In this document: piece by piece, positions 21,610 to 34,901 of the stretch | Numbering within the stretch: position 1 is the first letter of the stretch | Layout: every line of letters begins with the position of its first letter | DNA from: Rotaria sordida | Taxonomy: Eukaryota; Rotifera; Eurotatoria; Philodinida; Philodinidae | Reading direction: 5' to 3' | Assembly (NCBI GenBank): GCA_905250125.1 | Contig: CAJNOL010000412.1 | Coordinates: 1 to 64,000 of the forward strand | Length of the DNA: 64,000 bases | Program-made: the position numbers and the translations under genes | The notes under the pieces: generated by a model | Databases searched by the model: none | What the model was told of the DNA's origin: nothing | The model's input: only the letters and a program-made list of their open reading frames with translations

Positions 21610-22542
21610 ACATTATGAAACTATTTTGAAAATAAAAATATATTTCTTTCAACAATAAGATAAGCTTTGTCTAAAAACACTGATGTATCATATAGTTACA
21701 TGGCTGAATTTATTGTTTAATTTTTATTATTATTAAGACGTTGAGTGTTTAATCGAGTTGTCAATATTGCATTAATTGTTTTTTTAAGTCCTTAGTCATA
21801 ACTGAACATAGTAGAACCAAAGATTACCTCTATAACTACTTGAAGTTAATTTTTTTTAAAAACAACTCTCCATAAAAAGACTAGCTTCATACGTTGTAAT
21901 AATAGCAGTAATTAATCATGAAATGATCAGTAATAATCATATTTGCAACTGTAATGATTATTGGTATCGTTTTATTTTAGTTATCTTATCAATCCGGTCA
22001 GATAATTCTCATATAAAGAGGAAAGCGGTAAACCATCTAATCAATTGTTAAGAGAGACTCTTTGAGCTCATCAAAAAAGCTGTTAGCTCAATCTTTGTGA
22101 GATTAAAATGTGAAACACAATGTAGATGCTCTTGGTAATGACACAGAGATATTTTTAGTCTATCTATTTTGCAGTACATTTCTAAATCATCCTTTCACTT
22201 ATATCTCCAGAACTGGAGTCAGGAAGTAGTTCGTATATTATAATAAGACATTATAGATGTACGGTCGTTGGTTCTATATCAACAAGGTCTTGTACAGTCG
22301 CTACCAGTGTCACAGGAATGCTGCCATGATTTGTGAACAGCAGGGGAATGAGTCACTTCTCTCGCTATATCCTTCAACACTTCTTCGACTGATTACTAAA
22401 TAATTATCTATGAAGAGGCCATTATATAGCTATTAATTAGAAATCAGTCAGTAATTAATTAGGTATTAATTAAAACGTCTGTTCTGGTCTACGGAAAGCG
22501 GGTACACTCTAAAAAAAATGTGCTCTTGAAAACCTATAGAGA

Positions 22543-22660
22543 GTTAGGTGTGGATGTGGATTAAAGTCTTCTGGTCACTCGCTTCCACATCTACACTCAT
22601 ACCTACACCCATGGCCACACCGACACCCACACACTCACACCCACACCTCACACTCCAAGG
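22543..22660. repeat. telomere-like hairpin element
   Basis: A GGTGTGGATGTGG arm is followed by about 35 nt and a long ACACCCAC-rich arm. The right arm is longer than the left. Confidence 0.7.
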
Positions 22661-22923
22661 AGGAAAAAAAGCAGATTTTAAGATTTTAAAATTTCAAAAG
22701 ATTTAAAATGATTTTAAAATATTTTGAGAAATTTTAGGAGATTCCAGTTCCATGAAATCTGCGCATACTCATATGGACGTGAGGGTTTCTTCTGTACTTC
22801 CAATATGCAAGTTACCCATAAGAGTCAACCCATTTTCACTTGTGTTCATTAGGGCCGTTCAGTTCAAGCTCAGAACTCCTTATATCAGAGCTCATGAGCG
22901 TGATCTCTACATCCCAAGCATCG

Positions 22924-23270
22924 ACCAATCAGATTCGAGGAAACTGTTTCTTCGCTATTGTAAGGAAAAACTATAGTGTTGTGCGGGTAATATAAAAAAG
23001 TATTCCGGATAACTCTCTCCTCGGCCCGAACAACCCTATGTTTTGACCTTAAAATATAGGAAAAAACCGTGCTGAAATCTGACTGGTTGATAGCTTTTTT
23101 TCTATCGACCAATCAGATTTTGGTATGGGTTTTCCCTCTATTGTTAAGATAAAACATAGAGTTATTCGAACCACTCTTAGAGTTATCCAGGATCCTCTTC
23201 CATTTGACCCAAACATCAGTATGTTTTGTCTTTACAATAGCTGAGAAACAGCTTTCTCGAGTCTGATTCG
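22924..23270. mobile_element. 347-bp fold-back element (TTGTAAGGATAAAACAT family)
   Basis: Outer ends CCAATCAGATTCGAGGAAAC and its imperfect inverse GTTTCTCGAGTCTGATT mark the borders. Arms contain CTATTGTAAGG, GGGTTATCC and CCCGAACAA words shared with 12820-13159. A secondary hairpin (GACTGGTTGATAG ... CTATCGACCAATC) occupies the centre. Arms are clearly diverged, so it is older than the intron copy. Confidence 0.75.
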
Positions 23271-23889
23271 AAAGATTTGAATCGATTTTGAAAGATTCTG
23301 AAAGATTTTAGAGATTTTCGATGCTAAAATCTGCTTTTTCCTCTTTGTCACACTCACGCCCCACAGTCACACCCCGCACCCAGCTTTGTTTTCATTATTC
23401 ATTGGTTTATACATTCTACCCCGCATTTATATTACTCACTACATATACATATATGCACAAAAAAAACAGTGGCAAAAGTAATAGAAGTATATTAGAAGAA
23501 TGTTGTTTTTACTTCGTTTTCAATGTACTTTTTTATTAATCTCTTTGACTCTTGATATTTGTACTTTCAGAAAAAAAAATCCAATATAATCATGCCGTCA
23601 TCAAATCAATGCCGACGTCATCGACAACGTTTTTTCGCCCGATAAATTTCTGTACTTGCAGCAAAGGCATCAATCGTATACTTCAATCACAGCGTTGTGT
23701 TCTTAATTCTTACTGTAGAAAAGAAAAGGTGGATTCTTTTGTCTATGTACTGCTGGAGATAAATCCAACTATGTAGCCCATCCATACAAGAAAAAAACAA
23801 ACATAAGAAACAGTAACTTTAGCTTAAACGGGAGTGATAGCATGTTCATACTGTCCATCTTATCCACTCTTTTTTAACTTTAGAAACAT

Positions 23890-24060
23890 TTAGATGTATG
23901 GTGTGGGAGTGGGTACTCATATGGGTTTCACTCATGCCACACCCCGGCCCACACCCACACCCACACTCACATCCACACCCACACTCACATCCACACCCAC
24001 ACCCACGCTCACATCCACACCCACGCCCACACCCACACTCACACCCACCCCATTTTTCAG
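23890..24060. repeat. telomere-like element with long CACACC array
   Basis: A short left arm GGTGTGGGAGTGGG is followed by about 110 bp of CCACACCCACACTCACATCC repeats. This is the longest telomere-like run in the window. The Thr/Pro-rich frame across it is a repeat shadow. Confidence 0.75.
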
Positions 24061-25708
24061 CTCGTTCCTAGTACAAATGTGTTTTCAACCATAAAATGAT
24101 AGTACTTGCAAATACTGTTCCATCTCCTGATGATTTTTGGGAAACACATTTTGCATATTTCTGATGCGTTTCTATAAGATGATAGGACTTATCAGTGCGA
24201 GTATGAGTTTGAAATGATCCTCTGTTGACGAATACCAATAACCTGAAGATAGATACGAAAAAAATATCCAAACCCATTAAGTTCAATATCAGCTAAAGGA
24301 TTTTATGTACATACTCTTAATAAATCAGCAATTCTTAAAAAATTCGAATCTAGATGTGCAAAATTTCATCGAATTCAAGAATATTTACAGGTTTGAAATG
24401 TCTAATGAAGGTTGTAGTGTAACGCCTAGAAAATTGAACTACAAAACGTTACAGAACTGAATTTAATAAAAATAGAGACCTCTTTATTTTGATACATGTT
24501 CGTACCAAGATTGTACGCTCTGCATGTTGAAATATTGATCATAATGCATAATGAAGTTCTGCAAGCGGTGTTCCGTGTAGAAAAAAGTTTTGACTACTCA
24601 ATTACTACTTCATTCATAAACGAACTTGCCGTTTAAAATTGAGAATACCATGAAGAAAAGATCTAAAATTCCATTTTGTTATGAAAATTCGAGCACGTAT
24701 TGCAAATGCTCATAATATACCTACTACGATCCATAAGATGACCTGAGCCGGGCATCGTTTTTCTAAATATTTACTACTTTCTAACGATGCTTAACTGTGA
24801 AAGTCATAAAGTGTGATACTAATTCACTTGAGTATTATTGGCCAGAAGTTTCATTTTGTCTCATACTTGTCAGCGTTTTCTTCAATATGCATCCTAGGGT
24901 AAGGGTTCGAACGATCCGCAGCCAACTTTATAACAGCTTTTAACACTACGATGATATTCATTGTTATGTGTTGTTAAAAATAACTTTCTATTATTCGCTT
25001 CTCTTCTTTGCTTAAACTATTTGAAAGCCACAAGTTCAAAGAACTAACTAACGAGAACGGATAAAGCTCATTGATGTTTTTCTCGTAGAGATTAATTCTA
25101 CCAAATCTAAATTCCCACCAAAAAATGAACTATCAGGACATCTAGATTAGAGATCTACCATGGTACACGGCATCAATATGTAAATGAAAACAAGTCGTTT
25201 TAATTGCGTATTGTATCACTTAATTCGGCGATACTAACAGTACAATGTGCTGTTTGAAACGTACTGATTTTAGTATCGTAATCGCGATCCCAAGTGAGAA
25301 AAAATTTCTTGATATGATTTCACTTGCATGATATAGTTGGCATGCATTGAGGAGAGCATATTCATAAGTTATTGAGATTTACTATGTGTTCAAAATTATA
25401 TTAGCAAATAATTCTCAAGTTGTACTTTCACACGGCGTATTGCTATGGATGAGAGAACGTATGAGTCTGACGTATTTCGATTGAAGATACTATATCCGTG
25501 AACCAGTGTGTAATGTAAAGTGTTAAAAGTCATGCTGTAGGATATGAATAAAACACTCACTATCAAGATAGTCCGTAACTACGCATCTCGTTCTTAACGC
25601 TCTGTGATAGTTTTATAGCATTATGTCGAGAGTGAGAGTCTTTTACACAAATAAATCTTTAATTCCATGCTAGTTCAATGTTGTATATCTCTAACTTATA
25701 TATCTTGA

Positions 25709-25777
25709 AGGTGTAGGTGTGGATGTGGGTGTTGATGTTATTGTTCAGTTTACCCACACCGATAACTCACCCACACC
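25709..25777. repeat. telomere-like hairpin element
   Basis: GGTGTAGGTGTGGATGTGGG, then a loop with GTTGATGTTATTGTTCAG, then TACCCACACCGATAACTCAC and CCACACCC. It lies after the words TATATCTTGAA, as in the copy at 2993. Confidence 0.75.
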
Positions 25778-25908
25778 CAGGTGTAATCATTGTCGGCTTC
25801 GTATTAGGCATACCGGCCATAATTTCGATTATCAAGGAAATGAAGTTGAATAAAGTGGAACAGGCAACATTCAACATCAAACTATTCGTTTATGCGTTTT
25901 GCATGGCA

Positions 25909-26010
25909 AGGGTGTGGATGTGGGTGTTGGTGTGCATCAAAAAGCTAGTCACACCCATACCCCATACCCCACACCGATATTCCATACCAACATCCACATC
26001 TACATCGTCG
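25909..26010. repeat. telomere-like hairpin element
   Basis: GGGTGTGGATGTGGGTGTTGG is followed by a loop of about 25 nt and CACACCCATACCCCATACC with further CATCCACATC units. Confidence 0.75.
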
Positions 26011-28812
26011 ATGAGATTTGGAAGGTAGCTACAAACAGAAAGAATTGATAGAAATTTGTTGTCGCCTGCAAACCTGGCTTGTTCGCCGTCGAATGATGTT
26101 GATGATTATTTTTGTAGAACGATGTAGAAATTGAGATGGAGCGAGCACCTATTTACATTGTTACTTTCATGATGTGTTAAATACAATGAATCCCTTCAAT
26201 TGCTTTCAAATCATGCACGAAGAGATAGAACTATTAAGTTCGTATGTATGTATTTTTACGTTCGTCAACATCGTTTGTGAGATCGTTTGAAAGCAAATAT
26301 TACAACATTTGGCGGGCTTCTATCAAGCAAATATACATATATAAATATATATATATATATGCATACAAGCTTGTGCATGGAATTACATTTTTTTCTCTCC
26401 TAGCAAGAACGATATTGCGATTATAAGGTAAGAAAAAAAAGGGTTATAACTTATTAGGCGAGCATAATGCATATACCTTCAGAAGGGAAAATAGACAGCT
26501 GTACACTAGAATATTTACTAGCTAAATAGACTGCAATATAAATCTATACCTATTTTTAAAGATATTCAGCAAGGCTACATGAAGAACAGCAAAAAACGCA
26601 AACGTACATACAACGAAAGTCAAGAAAGTCTTAGTAAGGACAATAAATGCCTAATATATACCAGCTTGCCAAAGAAAAATTGACGCAAAATTGATTATAG
26701 TATTTCTTAAATCCAAAAAAAAAATAGCGCCGTAAATAATTGTAAACGATATAATACGATGAAAATCAGTGCCATTAGATCGCCGTTCTATGTAAGCTCG
26801 TAAAACGGTGAAACTAGTGGGAGGAATAATAGACTGACGTATTACGACGAAATACAGCGAAACTTAAGACAGCAATACATCATTTCATAGCTGTTTCAGG
26901 CTGTTTATGACGTTGTTTCACACGGTCGAAATGGTCGACCATGGTCGATATCTTTCACGACTAATATCATAGTTGTTGATGTAATTTTTTCTTACCAAAT
27001 ATTCATTATGATCTTAGATAAAAGCTATTACTGAAATCTCTCTGCAGGATTAAAATATGAAATACGATGAATCTGCATTTATTACAAATCACAGAATTCT
27101 GCAACATAGAGTTCGGTTTATCAATTCTAATGTAGTGTTAATGTATGTCCGTAATGAAAGATGTTAATCGTAATACGTTACAGTGAGTTTGGCATGAGGG
27201 TCAAAGACAGGTATCTTAAAGTCAATCGTTTTCCATAATAATCCAGTAGTAGACTTCGGTTTTGTAGTTACGTCTGTCACAGTTTGTGAGGGACAAAGAA
27301 GAAAGTTCTGCTAAAGCGCCCGAGATGGTATCTGACTCATCTGTGTCACAGTCTCTGACCAGTTAGAGCTCATTGGATCCAAAATTTTTGAATCCGGATC
27401 CGGTTCCGAATGCTACTCTTGATACTTAATGAAGTTTTTTACTTCACACATGATAGTCCCGCAAGAACACATTCTCGAAATTTTTCAAGTAATCTTGGCG
27501 ATGGATCTTATTAGAATCAAGCTTTGATTGGCTCTTTTTTTAAAAGTATCACTCGTGGAATGAGACCCGAACCCGATTGAGTCCGAGTTCAACCCGATGG
27601 GTTCTGGTGACGGGAAGAGGTGCTGTCAAGGTCTCTGCCACAGTCTATGATGGGAACTTTGCTAAGATGCCTGACATAGTACATTGATATACAGAGCAAT
27701 ACAATGATGCACCGAGAAATATGAAGCAAAACTGACACTCCATACGACCTTCATGCGCAAAGGCGGTAAATGAGCGATGTTGTCTTCGTAAATCATCGTG
27801 TTTCTTTGCATTTGATACGGAGACAAACAATCATCATACACAACCATGTAAACCGCTGTATCTCTTGCATACTGTCATTTGCAACAGTACTTGTTTGATG
27901 TAGATGCTTAGAAAAATTGAAAAATAGTTGCTTCTCAATGTGTTTTTTTTATGAGAAGGAATGGTGGTGGGTGTGTAGTGAAGAGATGAGACAGTAACGA
28001 GATGCATTATTAACGGATAGGCGGTGATGTTACATTGGTGGAATGATTTTTAGCTGCTCCGCGGATTTCTGCTGTAGATCGACTGTAAAGAAATGGATAA
28101 CGATTTGATTGAAGAATAAAAGAAGATAAGAGAAAGTTGTCTGTATTTGCCTTTCATTCTCTACCCTTCTCTATTTGGGCATTAGTAAAATACGCAAACA
28201 CTTATGAACACCCATTGGAAAACCAAACTTAGATCTTATCATACCAACATGTAGAAATCGTTGTGTTATACTCATGAACATCGCTTTTGCGTTGCTCTTC
28301 TAAGAGAACTCTAAAACATTCGACACCAGTCGTCTATGGTAGTCAGATCGTAGAGTGACTCTTAAATTATCTAGAAAGAAGAATATACTGATCAGAATCA
28401 ATTGAACAAGTGTCTTTTTCAAATTATTATATTTCTCACTTTGACCCTCAAGCCATTATGTATAAGTAGTAGAGCATTCTTCGATGTTTTTGGGAGAGTA
28501 ATTGGCATGATTGGTTTTGTACTGAATTCTACTAGAAATAGCACTATCTTTATAGATGTTGTGTCTGAACATAACTAGTCACATTATGAAAATTAATAAT
28601 TTAAAATATAATATTTGAATGCATTTAGCCATTTGATGACGACAATTAATTTTAGATGTGTTCGAATAAATTAAGTCTTGTCATGTCATTTGAATTGTTT
28701 GATCGAAATTGGCATCAAATTTGTTCGTGAGCAATTGTCCCACACTCCTGCAAAACTTTCTAATCTATACACATCAAACGTTGAATAGTATCTTATATGA
28801 GCTATATTTTAG

Positions 28813-31800
28813 ATGCCGAAATCAATATATACTCATGTGTTACAAGTGTTATTCCTGGTCAATATATTTATGGTTTGTTTTGGGGTACAAACGGTATCAG
28901 TCAAGGTGAAGAATGGAACTATATTTGGATCCTTTTGTTCTTGTCCATTTACCAGTGTAGTGGCCTATCTCGGTATTCCATTTGCTCAACCTCCAGTTGG
29001 ATCTCTTCGATGGAATGCTCCAGTTTCATACAATTCAATGTATCCAAATGGTAGCATTAACGCTACAACATTCTCACCTGGTTGCAATCAATTCGGTTCA
29101 TTTACCAATCAAGCTCCCACTTACTCTGAGGACTGGTGAGTGAGATGTAACCACAAAACAAAGTTTACAATGCATTTTTTATAGTTTGTATCTTAATGTG
29201 TGGGCTCCAGCCAAGGCTACTGATAAATCTTTACTTCCAGTGAAAGTTTGGATTTATGGTGGAGGTGGTTATGTAGGTTCGACCTCCGATCCCTTATATA
29301 ATGGATGTGGAATAGCTACAAATGCGGTTGTCGTTTCAATGAATTATCGACTCGGTCCTCTTGGCTGGCTCACTTTGGGACCTCCGGCAAGCTTTACAGG
29401 CAACTATGGTATCCTCGATGTTCTCATGGCATTACAATGGGTTCAAGAAAATATCGCCTCATTCGGCGGCAATAATGTATGGACAATTTCATTAAATATT
29501 AACTAGTAGTTACAGAGGGCATTATTAAAATTAGTAAAAACTTCAAAAATTCACTCTACTATTAAGAAATAGTCTAGTATTATTTTATCACTCAACATGA
29601 GATATCCAGAGAATCACTTGATATGAATTAGTTAATCCGTCAAGAGTCAGCCTTTTTTTCTCTACATTGTTTTTTTTTCAGAAGAAAAACGGATAGTTGT
29701 GTAATAGAAATGACATTTGAATTTTCTTCGAATAAAGCTGTAAAATTTAATTTGAAGTTCCTCGAATGTTAAATACATTAAATTCTCGCTTCAAAAGCTG
29801 ATTTATGAAAAATACACGATTCCAGTATTCGACAAAAGTTTCACCTGTTAAAACAATACTATCATCTTCATGATGTTATAGACAATTTGAAAGTATATAA
29901 ACTCCTTCTGAAATATTAGTTTCCATAAAAATTTTGAGTCATCACCCTATTAAAATGTTTCATATTGTTCGAAATTTTAAGATATTTGCTAAAACCCAGA
30001 GGTTTTTGCAAAATCTTTTAGCAAAAACTGACGGACACAATAGAATGTTATTCCGCTGGTTTTGTTTGCTCAGTCAATTATATACGCTCACATATCTTCT
30101 ATTTCATGGAGAAGATGAAGAAAATTCACCATACTCTATATTTGTTTAACTAAGCATGACATTACTACCCTATCAACTTTGCCTATCATTTTGACATGTA
30201 TAACATAGAAAACTGTCCTTCTCTTTGGGCAATCAGCGGGTGGAATGATGGCTTACATTATCAGCACTCTTCCTCAAGCTTTTGGTCTTTTCTCGAGTGT
30301 CATCTCGGAATCAGGCGCTGGAAGGCTTCTGACAACGACTGAACAACAGATTGAAAACGGTAACCAACTCGTTGAAGCTCTTGGCTGCTCCAATACAAGT
30401 GATGTAAGTATCTTTGATTTTTTTTGTGTTGCAAAGATAAAGTACGAATCAGGTAGTGGAATGTCTTCGTATGAAATCACCTGATCAAATCAATCAAGCA
30501 ACACCCCAAAATGCTCCTATATACGTTTCCCTACCCGCCAAATTCTATGCACATGTCGATGGATATATAATACCTGTTCAACCAATCACCACTTCACCAA
30601 TAGTTCCATTCATGGCGGGAACATGTAAGTTTCTGTAGAATTTTCAAACAAGTTTTTTTTATTTCACTTTTTTTCTATTCAATAAATATGAGACCATGTT
30701 CCAAAAGTTCTAGAAATGTATTTGCTTTCTCAAACCATCTTTAATATTTCAACATAAGAGTATGATCGAGTATTCAAATACAGGTGTATAAAGTTCTAGA
30801 AAAAAGTACAGAGGATTGGATTAGAACATTTTTATTCCTATGGAAATATTATTTATTTGTAGATGGTTTTAGCTTTCTAAGCAAAAAATGCATTTTTCAC
30901 AGTCCATAATAACATAGTGGTTTCCATTAAAAAACGTTTGAGCCAATACGTATCCATATTTTGTCCAACTGTAGCGATAGTTATAAAAAACAAAAGTGGT
31001 TTGACTGCTAGCCATTAAGGTTTACATATCGGATAATATTAGTAATTATTTTGAGGTCCTTCACATAAAAAGCAACTTTGTTTAAAAAGGTACCAGGGAA
31101 GGCATGTTGGTCGCCGTCGCATCTTTTCCCAATCCTCTTACCACCAATTCTGCTGACTACAATAACTACCTGAGTAATGCCTTCGGCCCTGCTCTCGTTT
31201 CCAGCATTTCGGCTGTTTATCCGATCTCCATGTTCAGTTCAACTATTGCACCTGCTCTCTATGCAATTGCCGCGGTCATTACCGACGCCGAATATACATG
31301 TCCTACACGTCGTGCTCTCAAAACTTCACTAATAACCCGACTGGGTACTTATACCTACTTGTGGAATCATCCACCAAGTTGCCCATGGACACCATCAATA
31401 GTAACTTCCATGCTCACTCTCTTAGGTGCTACACATACCAGTGAACTTGCATTCGTATTTCATGAAACGTCTAACCTACCACAACCCAATGGGACATGTG
31501 AGTTATCAGCAAGTGAGCAAATACTGAGCATAGAAATAGTGACAGCATGGCAGAGTATGTCGAAAAATGGTTATCCGATATTAGCGAATGGGATTAGGTG
31601 GCCAGACTGGAGTCAAGAAGAACAAGGTGCGATATTCAATGAAAGCCTCGCGTTTGACATAATCAATATGACACAATGTGACTTTTGGGATACGATTCAA
31701 ACGGTTACTTCAACTAGTGCTACTACGACTACTACAAATCGGATGACGACGAGTATCGTTACTGACCCTAGTATAATCATTTCACGTGCAACTGCTTCTT

Positions 31801-31859
31801 ATGATGGTAGCACAGCTGGCTTTGTTTTGGCAACATTTTTTGTACTCTTACATATGTGA
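28813..31859 (+). CDS. GPI-anchored cholinesterase-like carboxylesterase
   Basis: Five exons (28813-29135, 29185-29476, 30209-30403, 30453-30624, 31090-31859) join in frame into 583 residues, the usual length of type-B carboxylesterases. Residues 1-26 form a signal peptide. The family landmarks are present: YLGIPFAQPPVG, EDCLYLNVW across the first splice, the oxyanion loop YGGGG, and the nucleophile motif FGQSAGG with Ser214. The acid is Glu331 (TREG) and the base His443 (GATHTSEL), spaced as in acetylcholinesterase. The C-terminus has a Thr/Ser-rich stalk and a hydrophobic tail (AGFVLATFFVLLHM), which suggests a GPI anchor. It should hydrolyse ester bonds outside the cell; the substrate is not readable, and choline specificity is not shown. 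The start at 28813 is chosen because it gives the signal peptide. Confidence 0.88.
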
Positions 31860-34800
31860 TACAGAAACATATCTTAACAACATAACAACGAAATCATTTA
31901 TGATACGTTAACTTTTTTTAAAGACATCTTACGTTTGCTTTTTTTGAAAAATGCCTCTCTTCTAAGCTTGTACATTTGTTTGATGCTTATTATCCTAATT
32001 AACAATTCTAATTTTAATTTCTTTTTTCATTTTCTACAATTATACATTCAGTATCTATTGCAAAAAAAAAATAATAACCGTATTAATAAAGAGCGTGATA
32101 AAACTATATTGAAACTCTTTACGAGTTATATCCTCTAATCTATTTTCTTAGAATAGAACACATAGCTAAAATCAATGTATTTTCTCTGTTGTCGATGGAT
32201 ACATGTCAATAGAAAAAGATTAAAATCTCACCATTCATTTGCAATGACGATTGCAGTTCGGTTGATGTTGGTTGGTTTTTAACCTTTTTAAATGAGTGTG
32301 GCCATAAGAAAAGGAAACAGAAGAGTGGACTTGATAGATATCTATTCGCTTTTCATATTTTAAAAGAATCAACCTTTTAAACTATCGAACTAGATGAAAA
32401 TATACGATAATCTTCATTTCATATGAGGACATATTAACCAAAATGAATGTTCGACCATACTTAAGTTTTAACAACAGAAATCAATAAATCAGATGCAGGA
32501 CGAAAGTATATATACTTGAACTTCTCGAACTTTTTTAACCCTTTCGCTGCGATTCGATTTTTGTAGAAAATAGCCTCACCACATTCGTTTTCACATGTAT
32601 TCACTCTCGATAAATGCACTCGTTGATCCTTTCAGTGTGTGCGGCCATTGGTTCTTGTTGATATCATTGCATAGGAGATCCTTTTTCATATCGAACTGAA
32701 CAGTTACCCAAGTTTGTTTTACTCTCCGTTACATGCATTATACAGTAGGAACGAAATAAAAGAAAAATCAAATTTCAATTTTTTTCTTTTACATTCTTTT
32801 CGTAGCATTATCTTTGACTCTTGCTTATCATTGTATGGAAAAGACCAGATTTTTGCGGTGATTTACATTCAGATAGAAAATTTTCGGACATTTACATGTG
32901 TTGAAAATATCCATATTTCGTAGCCAGGATTTTCTCGACATGATTTATTAGTTTTCTTCCCATCGTTTTATCTCCAGTCGTATATGGGATTTTTCCAACT
33001 TGCCCATATATATATATTATTCATCATCCTAGTCGAAATATTAGTAGTTGTAAACTGAAATCACGTTCATCGAAGTTTACAGTTTATATGCTATTTAAAG
33101 AAACGGATACAGGGGTGGGTGATAACTCGCTGAGTGATGTGAGTAGTTTGACAATGTTTTTTTCAAAATTCAATTTGAATCTTCAAGCTAGGGCGTGCGT
33201 GTGGGGTGTGTGAGTGCGGATGTCACTGAGGATGGAAAGACACCCACGCTCACACACCCATACACACCCACACCCTAACGATCGAATTTCATTACATGTC
33301 TCTTTCATAGGTTATTGATATTTTTTTCATCGTTTTTTCGATTTCCCTTCCATTCGGTATGCTTAATTAAATTGAGAATCGATAAAAATGCATAGAATAT
33401 TTATGACTTGTTTTTAACATGTTAATAAAAAAACAGAATAATAATTTCTTTGGCTACTTGTACTTTAGTTGAGATGAATCTATTTAGCAATATTTATTGT
33501 CTCTTGGTGTACAGAGTATGTGAAAAATCTAGTATAAACATAAATACATATAATTTCTTTATTTATTTCATATAGTAGCCATAAACATGAAGTTTTTATT
33601 GGCACCGATCATCAAAACTAATAATATTGCAGGATATCGGTGTGATTGAAATCCAAGAAGTAATATTTTTTAACTTTCATCGAAAAAATGACGCATCGTT
33701 TGTTTTTTTTGTTATGTCAAAATTTGCTGTATTTTGACTTTTCTATTGGTCAAAGCTATTGCATGAATATTATTTTAAGATCTATTAACAAAATGGTAGT
33801 AAACAATTGAAAAGGCGAAATGTAGCAAAATTTGAAAAGATAAAAAAATAAATGCTATGCAGTTCTTTTAATGAAGCTTGAAAAAACTCTCTTTTGTAAT
33901 TGGATCAAAAGTAAGACATTGCAACATTATTTGCAAAGTTGATCTGTTATAATAAAAACTTAACGCTCATGGGTATCTTGGGTGTGGGTGTGCTTGAAGA
34001 GTAATTCCATTGAATTTTTGATTAATGCTATGAGTTGGAATACAGTCATTCTTACAAATTATCTATGATCAAAATTTTTTGAAAATACAATCTCTTTTTT
34101 AATTTGTTTGATATGGAATATAGGCAAGATTGAATATTTTAGTTTTTGTTTCTACAAACATATCCTTCTATATTTTATCGACTTTTTCTAATCGATAGAA
34201 AATACAGAATGAAATTATATTTGTCAAAACAATCGCGATTTTTTAATGTCCATTTTATTAATATTTATGCGGGATTAGCTAAATAACGAATCTCTCTTGC
34301 CGTTGAATAAATTTAAAACCATTGTTATTCGCCTACATTATCAAAATATTGATTTCGTGCTATCGATCTAATGCTAATAGTAGTTATAGAAGTTAATAAT
34401 GCATTTTCAACTTTTGTATGATACTTTCATCGGTTGAAGAAATTATTTTTCTGGTTTGGTTAGAAATCGATTAAAATTTGAAATATCATTTGTATTCAAT
34501 TTTGAAATTATAAATATTTGCTTAAGAAAAGTTGAAAGAACCGTAGGATGTTTGGTTAGAATACCTAATTATCAACGCTAATCTTAAGACATTTGCCCCC
34601 TATACTGAAATCGCAAAGACAACTGCACTCCGAAATCATATATTTAACATGAGAAAAAAGAAACCAGAATCATAAATTTCATTTTTCTATATTTCGTTTT
34701 ATATAAAATACCAATAAATCTCAGAGGAAAGAAAAAAACGTGAAATCAAATAGGTGCTTACAGAGTCAACAGAAAAGAAAGAGAACAAAGATAATGAAGT

Positions 34801-34901
34801 TGCAAAAATATCGTTAAAACTACTAAGCATGTGTTTTGATGTATTTTTTTTGAGAAAAAAATACCATTAGAAGCATAAAAAAAAGAATCATTGTTCTTCA
34901 T
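31860..34901. other. intergenic region, esterase to NACHT gene
   Basis: No gene is supported. It holds a telomere-like hairpin (33194-33290) and a single-arm relative near 33980-34015. The rest is very AT-rich. Confidence 0.55.
33194..33290. repeat. telomere-like hairpin element
   Basis: GGGCGTGCGTGTGGGGTGTG and GAGTGCGGATGTC on the left pair with GACACCCACGCTCACACACC and CACCCACACCCTA on the right, with GAGGATGGAAA in the loop. One of the best-paired copies. Confidence 0.75.

Larger units (their letters stand above)
21610..28812. other. 7-kb gene-free region with fold-back and telomere-like hairpins
   Basis: I recognise no coding exon. It contains telomere-like hairpins (about 22543-22660, 23890-24060, 25709-25777, 25909-26010), a TTGTAAGG-family fold-back (22924-23270), a (TA)n run near 26340 and two weakly similar stretches (about 27215-27330 and 27610-27690, sharing TCTGCCACAGTCT-like and GCTAAGATGCC-like words). 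All longer frames are short and low-complexity. Confidence 0.55.

Noticed and set aside
23894-24094. Thr/Pro-repeat protein frame
   Set aside because: It is the translation of the CACACC array of a telomere-like element and has no start or splice context of its own.
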